Shown here in pieces: positions 25,457-34,116 of a stretch of DNA of 64,000 nucleotides (the first letter of the stretch is position 1; each line of letters opens with the position of its first letter). Source of the stretch: an uncultured Lachnospiraceae bacterium. Lineage in GTDB: Bacteria > Bacillota > Clostridia > Lachnospirales > Lachnospiraceae. The position numbers and the translations under genes were made by a program. Where the stretch lies: contig CACZBK010000019.1 in NCBI GenBank assembly GCA_902779395.1, forward strand, positions 1 to 64,000. The letters run 5' to 3'. The notes under the pieces were generated by a model, which saw only the letters and a program-made list of their open reading frames with translations, ran no database searches and was not told the DNA's origin.

Positions 25457-28400
25457 TACTGCATGCCTCCCCTGAATGCCCCGGCCGGAACAAACAGTGC
25501 ATCCGTTATATAATCCTGCCGGTTATAATCTTCGGTAAGCTTTAAGAAAGTCATCTCATCATTCATATCCCGCGCGATCGCCAGATTATTTACAAGGCTG
25601 AAGCGGTCTTCTAAAAGCTCGTGCTCGCTGTCCCGATACTCCAGAAGAGCAGATCTTGTAAGGCGCTCGTTTCGCGCATCTTCTTCGGTAATATAATAAT
25701 GTATACATTCCCCGTAAAACAGAGAAAACCGTTTTACATATATCCCTTCATATATATGCTGCATCTCCTCACGGCAGTATTCAGGATTTTCTTCCCCTTC
25801 ATTCTCAACCACATAATGAAGCACTACCTGGGAATCTTTATGCCCTCTGTATTCTATAAAACTCTGCCCGGACATGGCCCTGCATACAGGATCTATCTCA
25901 GCAAAGGCAGTAAAAAACGGAAGGAAGATATCCCGCGAATGCATCTGCTCCAGGAACTCACGGCAGAGCGCCGTTTCATCCTCATTAAGTTTCCGCTCCC
26001 TGGCATGTTCGGCAGCCTTCTTAAGCCATCCCAGCACACATACCGTCTGGATCGGTTCCTCCAGGCGATACAATACTGCTGCCCTCTCAAAGACCTTATC
26101 ATCCATTTCTTTCTGGAGGATAAAATGATCATAAGAAAGCCGTGCCAGATATGCCCTCTCAAGCTCGGCACCCACACCTCCGCTCAGATGATCCAGGTAT
26201 ATCGCCGCCTTCTCATCTATATCCGCTCCGGTAAACAGCACCTGAAGCATCATGCTCTCCAGAAGATCCTGCACATCCAAGCCGAAAGAATCGGCCGCTC
26301 TCCACAGTTCCTTTCTGTCTTTAAGCGTACCTTTGCTGTATTTCAATAAATATTTAAGTATATCCTCATCATATCTGCCACCGGCCATTATCCTCCTGCA
26401 GAGCTTAAGCATCTGTTCCGAATACTCCGAATCATTCCTGGCCATCAGACGGTCTGTAAGACGCACCAGTATCTTAATATCGATGCCCTCACATCCGCAT
26501 TGTTTTATCCATTCAAAAGCTTCCTCATAGAACCCTCTTGCAACCAGGATGCGTATGCAGCGTTCCCGATCCACTGCATCCATCTTAAGAGGCTCAAAGC
26601 GAAGCAGCAGTGCATCAAGCGATGCTATCTCATCATTGTCAAAATAATACTCCGCCAAAGCTATCCTTATACGAAGGCGGTAATCCTCATCTATTTCATC
26701 GCATTCTGAAAGACTCAGTAGAACCTTCGAATTGTCTTTATCAACAGAAAGACTGTCTCCTCCCTGTTCAGCAAGACTCAGCATGCCGCCTACTGAAAGC
26801 TGTCCTCCCAAGCCCAGCCTTTTTACATCTGGCCTTTCTTTAAGAAGAGGCCTGCACTCATAAAGGTTTTCGTCAAGATACCTGTTCCCCCATTCATCCT
26901 CCAGAAAAAGACAGTAACGATCGCCGTATATGGGTATATAAACCTCATCCATATAAAGCGGATATACCTGTTCGTCTTTTAAATGGTCATAAACAAGCAC
27001 AAGATTGACCGTTCCGGGCTGCCTGATCTTTATCTTCATGGTAAAGAGCAGCTCTGTATAAGCATCGGTAAGCTCCTGCTCCTGTTTTTTGCCGGATAAG
27101 AGCTTTTTATATATATAAGCAAGATTATCATCTACCCTGCCGTTTTTGATCTGCTCTTTCGCGAATTCGGTAATGACCGGCAGATACTGTTCATACAGCT
27201 CCTGATATTCATTTTTATGCCGCAGTACATTCGCATATATAAAAGCATTTCTCTCGGCATCAAGAGGAGAGCGGTAAGCAAAATACATCAGAACTATCCT
27301 GGGAAGGCTGCCTTTATACTCAAGCGGTGCACTCATCACATAATATTCATAAAGCCTGCTTAAACGGAGCTCCCTGTCTACAGCCAGCTTATACCAGTCG
27401 AACTCTTCCCTTCCACAGCGGTTCCCCCGCATAAGATGAAGACACACTGCTTCCAGCAGCACTATACTCTCCTCGGGATAGTAACATGCCTTCAGAAGTT
27501 CACACATTTCATCTGAATAAACATGAACTTCCATTGACAGCAGGGCAAAACGTTCTTTTAATTCTTTTGTCATTATACGTCTCTTAAGCGCAAAACGTAT
27601 GATCGCCATCTCAAATTCGCCTATCTCATCCATGCGCTTGGGTTCCTGCATGATTATATGATAAGCTTCAAGCAACATTACCGGCGACGTATTGGCATAC
27701 TTTTCATACTGCTCTTTTATCAGACGCCATTTTTTCTTATCATTCCCCGAAAAGCTCTTATCAATTGACATATAAGCCCAGGCCAGACGCCAGTTCGATT
27801 CATCATTATTATAAAGTTCTTCTACATGGGCCGAAAGCCTGATAAGGTAATCTTCATCATCCGAACAAAGGCTCTGCAGGTACAGCCTGTATGCCTCCTG
27901 TTCCGCACTCACACCATTTTCATCCGCCAGCACCGCCACACGGTCAAGTATACCCTGTGCTTCATCGATCCTTTTCTGTACGACCAGGATCTGAGCCTGA
28001 TACAGGCGGTATTCCAGATCATCCGGATCAACCGCCAGTATGCGGTCTATCAGTTTCCCGGCATCGGTAACAAAATCACCAAGAGTCTCCGCGCCGGTCC
28101 TGTAAGCCAGATACAGTTTCATCAGATATGATATGTTCTTATGGTCCGAATTATCTATCTCCCTGCACGGCACATTAACACATACGGGAATGCTTATCTC
28201 ATCCAGCCGGTCATGAATGATGATCTCTCCCAGATTCTCCCCGGGGAGAAGAGCTTCCCGTTCTATCACATAGGAAAGCTGGGCCACATTTCCCGAAAAA
28301 TCCTCATCCGTCAGGGTCTCAGTCTCCGCATACAGAAAATCACCGCGGCATTCCACCTGAAGGAAGGTATAGCCCCACCCCTCCTTTACTATGCTGATAT

Positions 28401-29034
28401 GACGCCGTATGCTCTTCCTGGGCAATACCATATCCACCCGCTGAACATCCGTCATATATCCCGGTCTGGTCTTTTTGCGGCTTACTTCCAGAAACATCTC
28501 CATATTGGCCGGATTGCCGCTCACATGAGAAAATCCACGGTAAGCTGTCGCGTAACTCTTATCCGTACCGTTTAAAACGCTCTGGAATACCGGTGAATAA
28601 AACAGTTCACGTGCTTCTTCCCAGTCAGCTTTTGCAAGATTGGCAAAATGGAAAAGGTTTCTGATCTCACCCAGGGATGAATCAGGCTGCTCTTTGCTTA
28701 CGCATATAGTCCAGGGCAGTTCGTATTCACCATGGTCAGAAACTATAAGAAGCCTGCCCTCATTTTTTGCACCATGAGGCAGGCCGTGAGTATCTATTTT
28801 ATATCTGATCTCGCAGTTTTTTCCTTCGAACTCCTCATCCTCTATAATTATACGAAGATCGTCCGAATATATATATCCTTTAGCACCGTCAGCGGCATAT
28901 ATATTGAAGCTGCCTTTTAATTCCATATCAGGCAGACTTTCAGAAAAGATCTCATCACACGAAAATGAGAGAGGAAGCCTCTCCTCTCCGAAATCATAAT
29001 CTCCTCCAAGTATCTTTTCCAGTATCTCTTTCAT
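25456..29034 (-). CDS. Very large beta-sandwich/helical-repeat protein (DUF5717-type)
   Basis: 1192 residues, no signal peptide or membrane helix, strongly acidic. The first 300 residues contain two beta-rich modules of similar layout (for example GSFNIYAADGAKGYIYS...RLLIVSDHGEYELPW, and FLQVECRGDFLYAETETL...GEIIIHDRLDEISIPV). From about 310 onward it is almost all helical repeats of TPR type, interrupted near 660-730 by another beta segment. I recall such proteins as DUF5717 next to DUF5716. It is the first gene of the module, has its own promoter, and its -10 box ends 10 nt before the ATG with no ribosome site, suggesting a near-leaderless mRNA. Confidence 0.75.
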   Translation of the reverse strand: MKEILEKILGGDYDFGEERLPLSFSCDEIFSESLPDMELKGSFNIYAADGAKGYIYSDDLRIIIEDEEFEGKNCEIRYKIDTHGLPHGAKNEGRLLIVSDHGEYELPWTICVSKEQPDSSLGEIRNLFHFANLAKADWEEARELFYSPVFQSVLNGTDKSYATAYRGFSHVSGNPANMEMFLEVSRKKTRPGYMTDVQRVDMVLPRKSIRRHISIVKEGWGYTFLQVECRGDFLYAETETLTDEDFSGNVAQLSYVIEREALLPGENLGEIIIHDRLDEISIPVCVNVPCREIDNSDHKNISYLMKLYLAYRTGAETLGDFVTDAGKLIDRILAVDPDDLEYRLYQAQILVVQKRIDEAQGILDRVAVLADENGVSAEQEAYRLYLQSLCSDDEDYLIRLSAHVEELYNNDESNWRLAWAYMSIDKSFSGNDKKKWRLIKEQYEKYANTSPVMLLEAYHIIMQEPKRMDEIGEFEMAIIRFALKRRIMTKELKERFALLSMEVHVYSDEMCELLKACYYPEESIVLLEAVCLHLMRGNRCGREEFDWYKLAVDRELRLSRLYEYYVMSAPLEYKGSLPRIVLMYFAYRSPLDAERNAFIYANVLRHKNEYQELYEQYLPVITEFAKEQIKNGRVDDNLAYIYKKLLSGKKQEQELTDAYTELLFTMKIKIRQPGTVNLVLVYDHLKDEQVYPLYMDEVYIPIYGDRYCLFLEDEWGNRYLDENLYECRPLLKERPDVKRLGLGGQLSVGGMLSLAEQGGDSLSVDKDNSKVLLSLSECDEIDEDYRLRIRIALAEYYFDNDEIASLDALLLRFEPLKMDAVDRERCIRILVARGFYEEAFEWIKQCGCEGIDIKILVRLTDRLMARNDSEYSEQMLKLCRRIMAGGRYDEDILKYLLKYSKGTLKDRKELWRAADSFGLDVQDLLESMMLQVLFTGADIDEKAAIYLDHLSGGVGAELERAYLARLSYDHFILQKEMDDKVFERAAVLYRLEEPIQTVCVLGWLKKAAEHARERKLNEDETALCREFLEQMHSRDIFLPFFTAFAEIDPVCRAMSGQSFIEYRGHKDSQVVLHYVVENEGEENPEYCREEMQHIYEGIYVKRFSLFYGECIHYYITEEDARNERLTRSALLEYRDSEHELLEDRFSLVNNLAIARDMNDEMTFLKLTEDYNRQDYITDALFVPAGAFRGGMQ

Positions 29035-29044
29035 ACAGTATTAC

Positions 29045-29073
29045 AGTATATCATTTTTCCCGGAAAAATACAA
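29045..29073 (-). promoter_or_regulatory. Promoter of the DUF5717/5716 module
   Basis: TTGTAT (29068-29073), a 17-bp spacer and an extended -10 (TGATATACT, hexamer 29045-29050) on the minus strand. Only 10 nt separate the -10 box from the ATG. Confidence 0.65.
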
Positions 29074-29074
29074 T

Positions 29075-29097
29075 CGGCCGCCTTATTCAGGCAGCCG
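29075..29097 (-). terminator. Terminator of the Asp-rich lipoprotein gene
   Basis: An 8-bp stem (one G-T pair) with a 7-base loop, followed on the minus strand by ATTGTATTTTT. The T-rich tail is also the -35 region of the next promoter. Confidence 0.6.
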
Positions 29098-29126
29098 GTT
29101 GGATCAATCACATTTTTAACAGCTCA

Positions 29127-30680
29127 TCAATCTCCGAATGTCTGCTCAAAGACATCGATGAAATCCTCAGGTTCCCACTCTGCAACATCTTCCAGACCGG
29201 AAACATTGATCTGTACCCACTTATCTGTGTCATACTCATATACTATATAGTATGAACCATAACTGAACTCTCCTGCATCCTTGTCATAATCACCGTCTAC
29301 AGCAGCATATACGGTATTTCCGTCCATCTTAAGGCCCAGGTCTACTACCATCTGGCAAGCAGAATCATCTTCATCCATTACCACATAATACTCATAGCCG
29401 TCACTCTCTACCTTCTCGCCATTCTGAAGGACATCATTCCATGCTACCCAGTTTGCAGTTGCTACAGAGTATGAAGCATAGCTTGTATCAGACTCAAAGT
29501 AATACATATACTTGCTGGACCAGTCAGGGCTGAGTGAGTAGCCTTTTATGGGATACACATCTACAATACTGTTGTCATAATAGTCATAAAGGGTTACGCT
29601 TCCGTCAGAATTGACCTTTATATCACTGTCCGAATCCATATCATCATCACCATCATCATCACCATCATCATCGTCATCATCACCGTCTAACGGATATACG
29701 TCATCATCATCGTAATCGTCATCATCATCTCCGCCGAAATCATCACCGTCAAGGATGTTTCCCAGATTCATATCTGTAGCATTGTTCTTTACATCCTTGG
29801 GAACCTCTACTTCAGCATCACCCCAATCGCTGAATGTCATGCTCATGGAAAGAGCAGAAATATCTACACTGATGCTGCTCAGATCCAGTCCCATACCGGA
29901 GGTCATGTCACCGAAATCCTTCTGTGCCTGCTTAAGGAGCCCGTCCACATCGCTGTCTGCCAGACTTATATCAGCTGCCACAAGGTAACCGTTTTTCTTT
30001 GATGCATAGAAAGTAGCGTCAACATTGAAGTACGAAAGGTACTTAAGGATAGTCTTTTTATCCACATCCGCATCTTCAAGCTCGGAAGTAATGTCCTCAC
30101 CTGCTGCCTCCCAGATAATGTCGATAACCCCGTCAAATGAGTCAAACGTGGTATTGAATTTAAGAACGTAGCAATCCTCTCCCTCTTTCTTCTCGGTCTT
30201 CTTTTGAAGATCTCCGTTCTCCTTTAAAACATCCTTAACTTCTTCTATGAACTTATCACGTGTCTTTTTATCAAGTGGATTCTCAGCCACCTCTGCGGTG
30301 GTATATGACCAGTCTCCGGTGTCCGGATCTTTTACATAGGTAGTAACTTCGTCATCATCGGTAATGACATACGACTCGGTCTTAACCTTTTCACTTGATC
30401 CCATAGCCGATACTTTCGCATCAACACTCATGTGCATTTTAGGTGCATCTTCATCAGAATTATCCACTTCAGATTCAACGCTTCCGCTGAAGCCTACATC
30501 CATGTTCATCCCGCTCATTCCCAAAGATACATCAGCATCAACATCCATGTTCATGACCATCGACTCAGCCTGTTCATCAAACATCTTGTCCACTATCTGC
30601 TCTTTAGTGGCTCCGCAGCCGCAAAGGACTGCCATTGCGAGAGTTCCTGCTCCCAACAGTACTGCTAATCTCTTTTTCAT
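29127..30680 (-). CDS. Secreted Asp-rich lipoprotein
   Basis: 517 residues. The N-terminus is a lipoprotein signal (MKKRLAVLLGAGTLAMAVL, then CGCGAT with the lipidated Cys). Residues 25-290 form a domain with repeated Met/Asp-rich strands (MNMDVDADVSLGMSGMNMDV), recalling large clostridial lipoproteins of DUF6612/LppX-like outline that bind lipid or peptide; that link is weak. Residues about 300-345 are almost only Asp and Gly. The C-terminal 170 residues form another Tyr-rich domain. It lies after htpG but has its own promoter, embedded in the htpG terminator. Confidence 0.8.
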   Translation of the reverse strand: MKKRLAVLLGAGTLAMAVLCGCGATKEQIVDKMFDEQAESMVMNMDVDADVSLGMSGMNMDVGFSGSVESEVDNSDEDAPKMHMSVDAKVSAMGSSEKVKTESYVITDDDEVTTYVKDPDTGDWSYTTAEVAENPLDKKTRDKFIEEVKDVLKENGDLQKKTEKKEGEDCYVLKFNTTFDSFDGVIDIIWEAAGEDITSELEDADVDKKTILKYLSYFNVDATFYASKKNGYLVAADISLADSDVDGLLKQAQKDFGDMTSGMGLDLSSISVDISALSMSMTFSDWGDAEVEVPKDVKNNATDMNLGNILDGDDFGGDDDDDYDDDDVYPLDGDDDDDDGDDDGDDDMDSDSDIKVNSDGSVTLYDYYDNSIVDVYPIKGYSLSPDWSSKYMYYFESDTSYASYSVATANWVAWNDVLQNGEKVESDGYEYYVVMDEDDSACQMVVDLGLKMDGNTVYAAVDGDYDKDAGEFSYGSYYIVYEYDTDKWVQINVSGLEDVAEWEPEDFIDVFEQTFGD

Positions 30681-30728
30681 ACTCTTCCCTCCCTCTTATA
30701 TACGTGCCGCCCATTGCCGGCGGCTTAT

Positions 30729-30750
30729 GCGGTATATTACCTTATACCGC
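30729..30750. repeat. Leader hairpin of the lipoprotein mRNA
   Basis: GCGGTATA, six bases, TATACCGC: a perfect 8-bp inverted repeat right after the start of transcription; it may stabilise the mRNA or be an operator. Confidence 0.45.
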
Positions 30751-30754
30751 GGTC

Positions 30755-30783
30755 ATTATACAAAAAAGGGGGCACTTTGACAA
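30755..30783 (-). promoter_or_regulatory. Promoter of the Asp-rich lipoprotein gene
   Basis: TTGTCA (30778-30783), a 17-bp spacer, TATAAT (30755-30760) on the minus strand. The -35 box lies in the loop of the htpG terminator. Confidence 0.7.
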
Positions 30784-30791
30784 GTGCCCCC
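30768..30791 (-). terminator. Strong terminator of htpG
   Basis: GGGGGCACTT pairs with AAGTGCCCCC across a 4-base loop and is followed on the minus strand by six T. Confidence 0.92.
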
Positions 30792-30818
30792 GCTTAAAAG
30801 TAGCGAAAGTGCTCCGAA

Positions 30819-32891
30819 TCAGAGCAATAAGCCCATGATCTTGTTGCTTCTTGCTACAAATTTACTCATAGCCTCCGGCTCAAGAGGCGCATTCTGTATA
30901 AGCGCCAGATCGTAAAGCTGTTCGCATAACAGCTGTACATTCTCTCCTTCCTTATCTTCCAGTATCTTCTGCACAAGCTTATTATTTGCATTAAGGACAA
31001 GCGTATATCCTTCCCGGCCCATGCCGCCCATGTTCAGCCCCTGCATGGAATACATCTTCATCATATCCTGCATACGTCTGGTTTCCTCTGAAACGGTGAT
31101 CATGGATGAGATATCCTTATTTTTGAGCTTCTCAACTTTAACGGTAAGGTTATCCTTCTTTATAGCCTTCTTGAAGATCTTCGAAAGCTCCTCCGTCTGG
31201 GCGTCCAGCTCTTCCTGTGCCTTCTTGCCGGTTTTTGCCTTAAAGTCATCGGTCAGATCGGCATCTATGCGGAGGAACTTAATACCTTCGTTCTTACTCT
31301 CCAGCTGGCTGATGAACGGCTGGTCGATCTGATGCTTAAGCACAACAGCATCCTTTCCTGCCTTTTTGAACATCGCTATGTACTGGCTCTGCTGCTGCTC
31401 ATCTGTTACATAATAAACCTTCTTTTCCTTCTTTTCTTCTTCGGCGCCTTCGGTCTTTTCCTCTCCGGCTGCATCCTCTGCCGCTTCCGCTTCAGCCTTA
31501 TTGCCGTCTGCGTCCTCAGCCTTTTCTTCATCATCGCCTGTATCGATAGGTTTAACCTCAAGGCACTCTGGCAGACTCTCATACTTGCCGTCCAGATTCT
31601 TGAAGAGGATATAATCTGTCATCTTCTCACAGAATTTATCATCCTTCAGACAGCCGTATTTGATAAACGGACTGATATCATCCCAGTATTTCTCATACTC
31701 CTCACGTTCCGTCTTGCACATACCGGAAAGCTTGTCTGCCACCTTCTTGGAGATATACTCGGATATCTTCTTAACAAAACCGTCGTTCTGAAGGGCCGAT
31801 CTGGATACGTTGAGCGGCAGATCAGGGCAGTCGATAACTCCCTTTAACAGCATCAGGTATTCGGGGATGACTTCTTTGATATTATCTGCGATGAACACCT
31901 GATTGTTGTATAATTTGATCACACCTTCTATCGATTCAAACTCTATGTTGATCTTGGGGAAATAAAGTATTCCCTTTAAGTTGAAAGGATAATCCATGTT
32001 AAGATGTATCCAGAAAAGAGGCTCCTTATAATCGTGAAATACCTTCCTGTAAAATTCCAGATATTCTTCCCTGGTGCAGTCATTGGGATGTTTAGACCAG
32101 AGAGGCGTGGTATCGTTTAATGCCTCAGGACGCTTCTTTATCTTAAGACGTTTTTTAGGTTCCTCTTTATCATCCTCTTTCTTTTCAGGAACGATCTCTT
32201 CTATAACGGTATCTGTATCCAGCTTTTCGTCCTCATAGATAGTCTGGGTAAGTTCCTCCCCTTTCTTTGAAAGGTAGATCTCATAAGGCATGAATGAACA
32301 GTACTTCTTCAGTACTTCTTCAGCTTCATACTTGTTGCAGAACTTAAGGCATTCTTCGGTGACGTGCAGGATTATCTCTGTACCCACTTCAGTACGGCTG
32401 CCGTCTTCCATAGAATACGATGTACCGCCATCACAGCTCCAGTGCACTGCCTTTGAGCCTTCTTTATATGAAAGGGTATTGATCTCCACCGAATCGGAAA
32501 CCATGAAGGCTGAGTAAAATCCCAGACCGAAATGACCTATGATCTGATCCTCGTTTGCTTTGTCCTTATACTTTTCGATAAAGTCAGTAGCACCCGAGAA
32601 AGCTATCTGGGTAATATATTCCTCTACTTCCTCAGCTGTCATGCCAAGGCCGTTATCGGTGATGGTTATGGTCTTGTCCTCCGGACTTACTTCCACCAGT
32701 ATCCTGGCCTTATAATCATCCGGAAGGGTATACTCACCCATCATCTCCAGCTTCTTTAATTTGGTGATAGCATCACAGCCGTTGCTCACCAGCTCCCTGT
32801 AGAAGATATCATGGTCGGAATACAGCCATTTCTTGATGATAGGAAAGATATTCTCACTGTTAATGGAAAGAGTTCCCTGTTTTACTGACAT
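30819..32891 (-). CDS. htpG: HSP90-family chaperone HtpG
   Basis: 690 residues from the ATG at 32889-32891 (AGGAAG upstream); an upstream in-frame extension has no ribosome site and covers the promoter. The GHKL ATPase domain is intact: ELVSNGCDAITK, TDNGLGMT, and GHFGLGFYSAFMV. The middle domain has DCPDLPLNVSRS, which holds the catalytic Arg region. An insert rich in Glu, Ala and Lys near residues 465-510 is longer than in E. coli. HtpG is an ATP-driven chaperone of the cytoplasm. A perfect CIRCE element precedes its promoter, so HrcA should repress it. Confidence 0.96.
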   Translation of the reverse strand: MSVKQGTLSINSENIFPIIKKWLYSDHDIFYRELVSNGCDAITKLKKLEMMGEYTLPDDYKARILVEVSPEDKTITITDNGLGMTAEEVEEYITQIAFSGATDFIEKYKDKANEDQIIGHFGLGFYSAFMVSDSVEINTLSYKEGSKAVHWSCDGGTSYSMEDGSRTEVGTEIILHVTEECLKFCNKYEAEEVLKKYCSFMPYEIYLSKKGEELTQTIYEDEKLDTDTVIEEIVPEKKEDDKEEPKKRLKIKKRPEALNDTTPLWSKHPNDCTREEYLEFYRKVFHDYKEPLFWIHLNMDYPFNLKGILYFPKINIEFESIEGVIKLYNNQVFIADNIKEVIPEYLMLLKGVIDCPDLPLNVSRSALQNDGFVKKISEYISKKVADKLSGMCKTEREEYEKYWDDISPFIKYGCLKDDKFCEKMTDYILFKNLDGKYESLPECLEVKPIDTGDDEEKAEDADGNKAEAEAAEDAAGEEKTEGAEEEKKEKKVYYVTDEQQQSQYIAMFKKAGKDAVVLKHQIDQPFISQLESKNEGIKFLRIDADLTDDFKAKTGKKAQEELDAQTEELSKIFKKAIKKDNLTVKVEKLKNKDISSMITVSEETRRMQDMMKMYSMQGLNMGGMGREGYTLVLNANNKLVQKILEDKEGENVQLLCEQLYDLALIQNAPLEPEAMSKFVARSNKIMGLLL

Positions 32892-32931
32892 GTTAAAGCA
32901 CTTCCTTTCTGTATTTACTTCGTTACAGAAA

Positions 32932-32960
32932 AGTATAAGACCGTAGAAATGAAAAGTCAA
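32932..32960 (-). promoter_or_regulatory. Promoter of htpG
   Basis: TTGACT (32955-32960), 17-bp spacer, TATACT (32932-32937) on the minus strand. The CIRCE operator lies 7 bp upstream of the -35 box. Confidence 0.85.
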
Positions 32961-32967
32961 GAAAAAA

Positions 32968-32994
32968 TTAGCACTCAATTTTATTGAGTGCTAA
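32968..32994. promoter_or_regulatory. CIRCE operator (HrcA site) of htpG
   Basis: TTAGCACTC-N9-GAGTGCTAA, a perfect match to the CIRCE consensus. It overlaps the last four codons of the parvulin-like gene, and on the minus strand is followed by six T, so the same palindrome can also work as that gene's terminator. Confidence 0.95.
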
Positions 32995-34030
32995 CAAAAA
33001 ACCTGCTGTATATTTCAAAAAAATCTGTCTGTGATACTGTCGGAATGTCTTCTTCTCCCAGAGAATTCCATAGATCCTCATTTAAATAGATCTCCATCCC
33101 CGAGGCAAACTCCTCATATTTATCATCAAAATGCTGCTTTTTGCGTTCTTCGGCAAGCTTGCGTTTCCTTTCCTCTGTCTGCTGCCTGTCATAAGTACTT
33201 ATGCATTTATATATATATACCCCGTCATCTGCCACAAGCGGCGTACTCACTTCACCCTCTGCCAGAGCAAAACACATATTCTCGGCTTCCGGAGATGCCC
33301 CTCCTTTTACCATTTCCACATTTATCTGTTCATCGTCACTGACAGCATACGCAATAGTATCAAAATCTTCACCGTCATCTATGCGCCTGATGATAGATTC
33401 GGCCCGTCTTTTTAGATCTTCGGCATCATTATAGCTGACACTGCCGTCATCCATCGTTTTTTTCTTAAGCAGGACTATCCGGTGAAGTCTGACCACCCTT
33501 GCCTCATCATCGCTTATCTCTGTATTCACGCCGGAACTCAGTGCGTCATACAAAAGCTCTGCCAGGGCATATTCTTCGTACATGCTCTCTACCTGTTCAC
33601 AGCTTATCCCCTTCATCAGAGCGATCTCTTCGGGACTCAATGAAGCATAATACATCTTTGCAGCCTGCGACGCTTTGGCTTTTAATTCACCATCCGGCAC
33701 GACCTGATACCTTTCCGCCATGATATTCATCAGTTTTATCTTAGCCAGTCTGGCAAGCACGGTCTGTTTCAGATTTTCCGAAAGATCCGTCCCAAAACCG
33801 CCGGCATTCCATATACCTTTTCCGTATGTGCGCTCATATTGAGAATGCATATTATACAGATACAGCATCACTTCAGATGCACTGCATTTATATTCTTCCA
33901 CCCTGAAGACTTCATCATCGCCAAAACCCGTGGTGATAACTATCTGTTTCTTCCCACAGGCACTCATAAGGATGCTTAAACTGATAAATACAGTCAATAA
34001 TAAACAGTGTTTTGATCTTCTTTTTCTCAT
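32981..34030 (-). CDS. Parvulin-type peptidyl-prolyl isomerase lipoprotein (PrsA/SurA-like)
   Basis: 349 residues from the ATG at 34028-34030. A lipoprotein signal (LLLTVFISLSILMSACGKK) anchors it outside the membrane. Residues about 60-165 are a SurA_N-like helical chaperone part, and about 175-280 resemble a parvulin domain (VRLHRIVLLKKK, FDTIAYAVSDD, CFALAEGEVSTPL and GVYIYKC). Such proteins help fold exported proteins. It lies between clpB and htpG. The -10 TATAAT is only 7 nt before the ATG and no ribosome site is present, so the mRNA may be leaderless. Its stop codon lies inside the CIRCE element. Confidence 0.82.
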   Translation of the reverse strand: MRKRRSKHCLLLTVFISLSILMSACGKKQIVITTGFGDDEVFRVEEYKCSASEVMLYLYNMHSQYERTYGKGIWNAGGFGTDLSENLKQTVLARLAKIKLMNIMAERYQVVPDGELKAKASQAAKMYYASLSPEEIALMKGISCEQVESMYEEYALAELLYDALSSGVNTEISDDEARVVRLHRIVLLKKKTMDDGSVSYNDAEDLKRRAESIIRRIDDGEDFDTIAYAVSDDEQINVEMVKGGASPEAENMCFALAEGEVSTPLVADDGVYIYKCISTYDRQQTEERKRKLAEERKKQHFDDKYEEFASGMEIYLNEDLWNSLGEEDIPTVSQTDFFEIYSRFFVSTQ

Positions 34031-34037
34031 GCGCAAG

Positions 34038-34066
34038 ATTATAGCATAAAAATACACTGCCTGAAA
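34038..34066 (-). promoter_or_regulatory. Promoter of the parvulin-like gene
   Basis: Extended -10 TGCTATAAT (hexamer 34038-34043) with a weak -35 (TTTCAG, 17-bp spacer) on the minus strand, overlapping the clpB terminator. Confidence 0.6.
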
Positions 34067-34076
34067 CAGACAGTGT
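34054..34076 (-). terminator. Terminator of clpB
   Basis: ACACTGTCTG pairs with CAGGCAGTGT (one G-T pair) around TTT, followed by ATTTTT on the minus strand. Confidence 0.75.
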
Positions 34077-34116
34077 AAAAATATAAGCCAACTGTGGCAG
34101 ACAGTACAGGGGGTAT

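Noticed and set aside
30819..32978. HtpG start 29 codons upstream
   Set aside because: The extension covers the promoter, has no ribosome site, and the ATG at 32891 matches the usual HtpG N-terminus.
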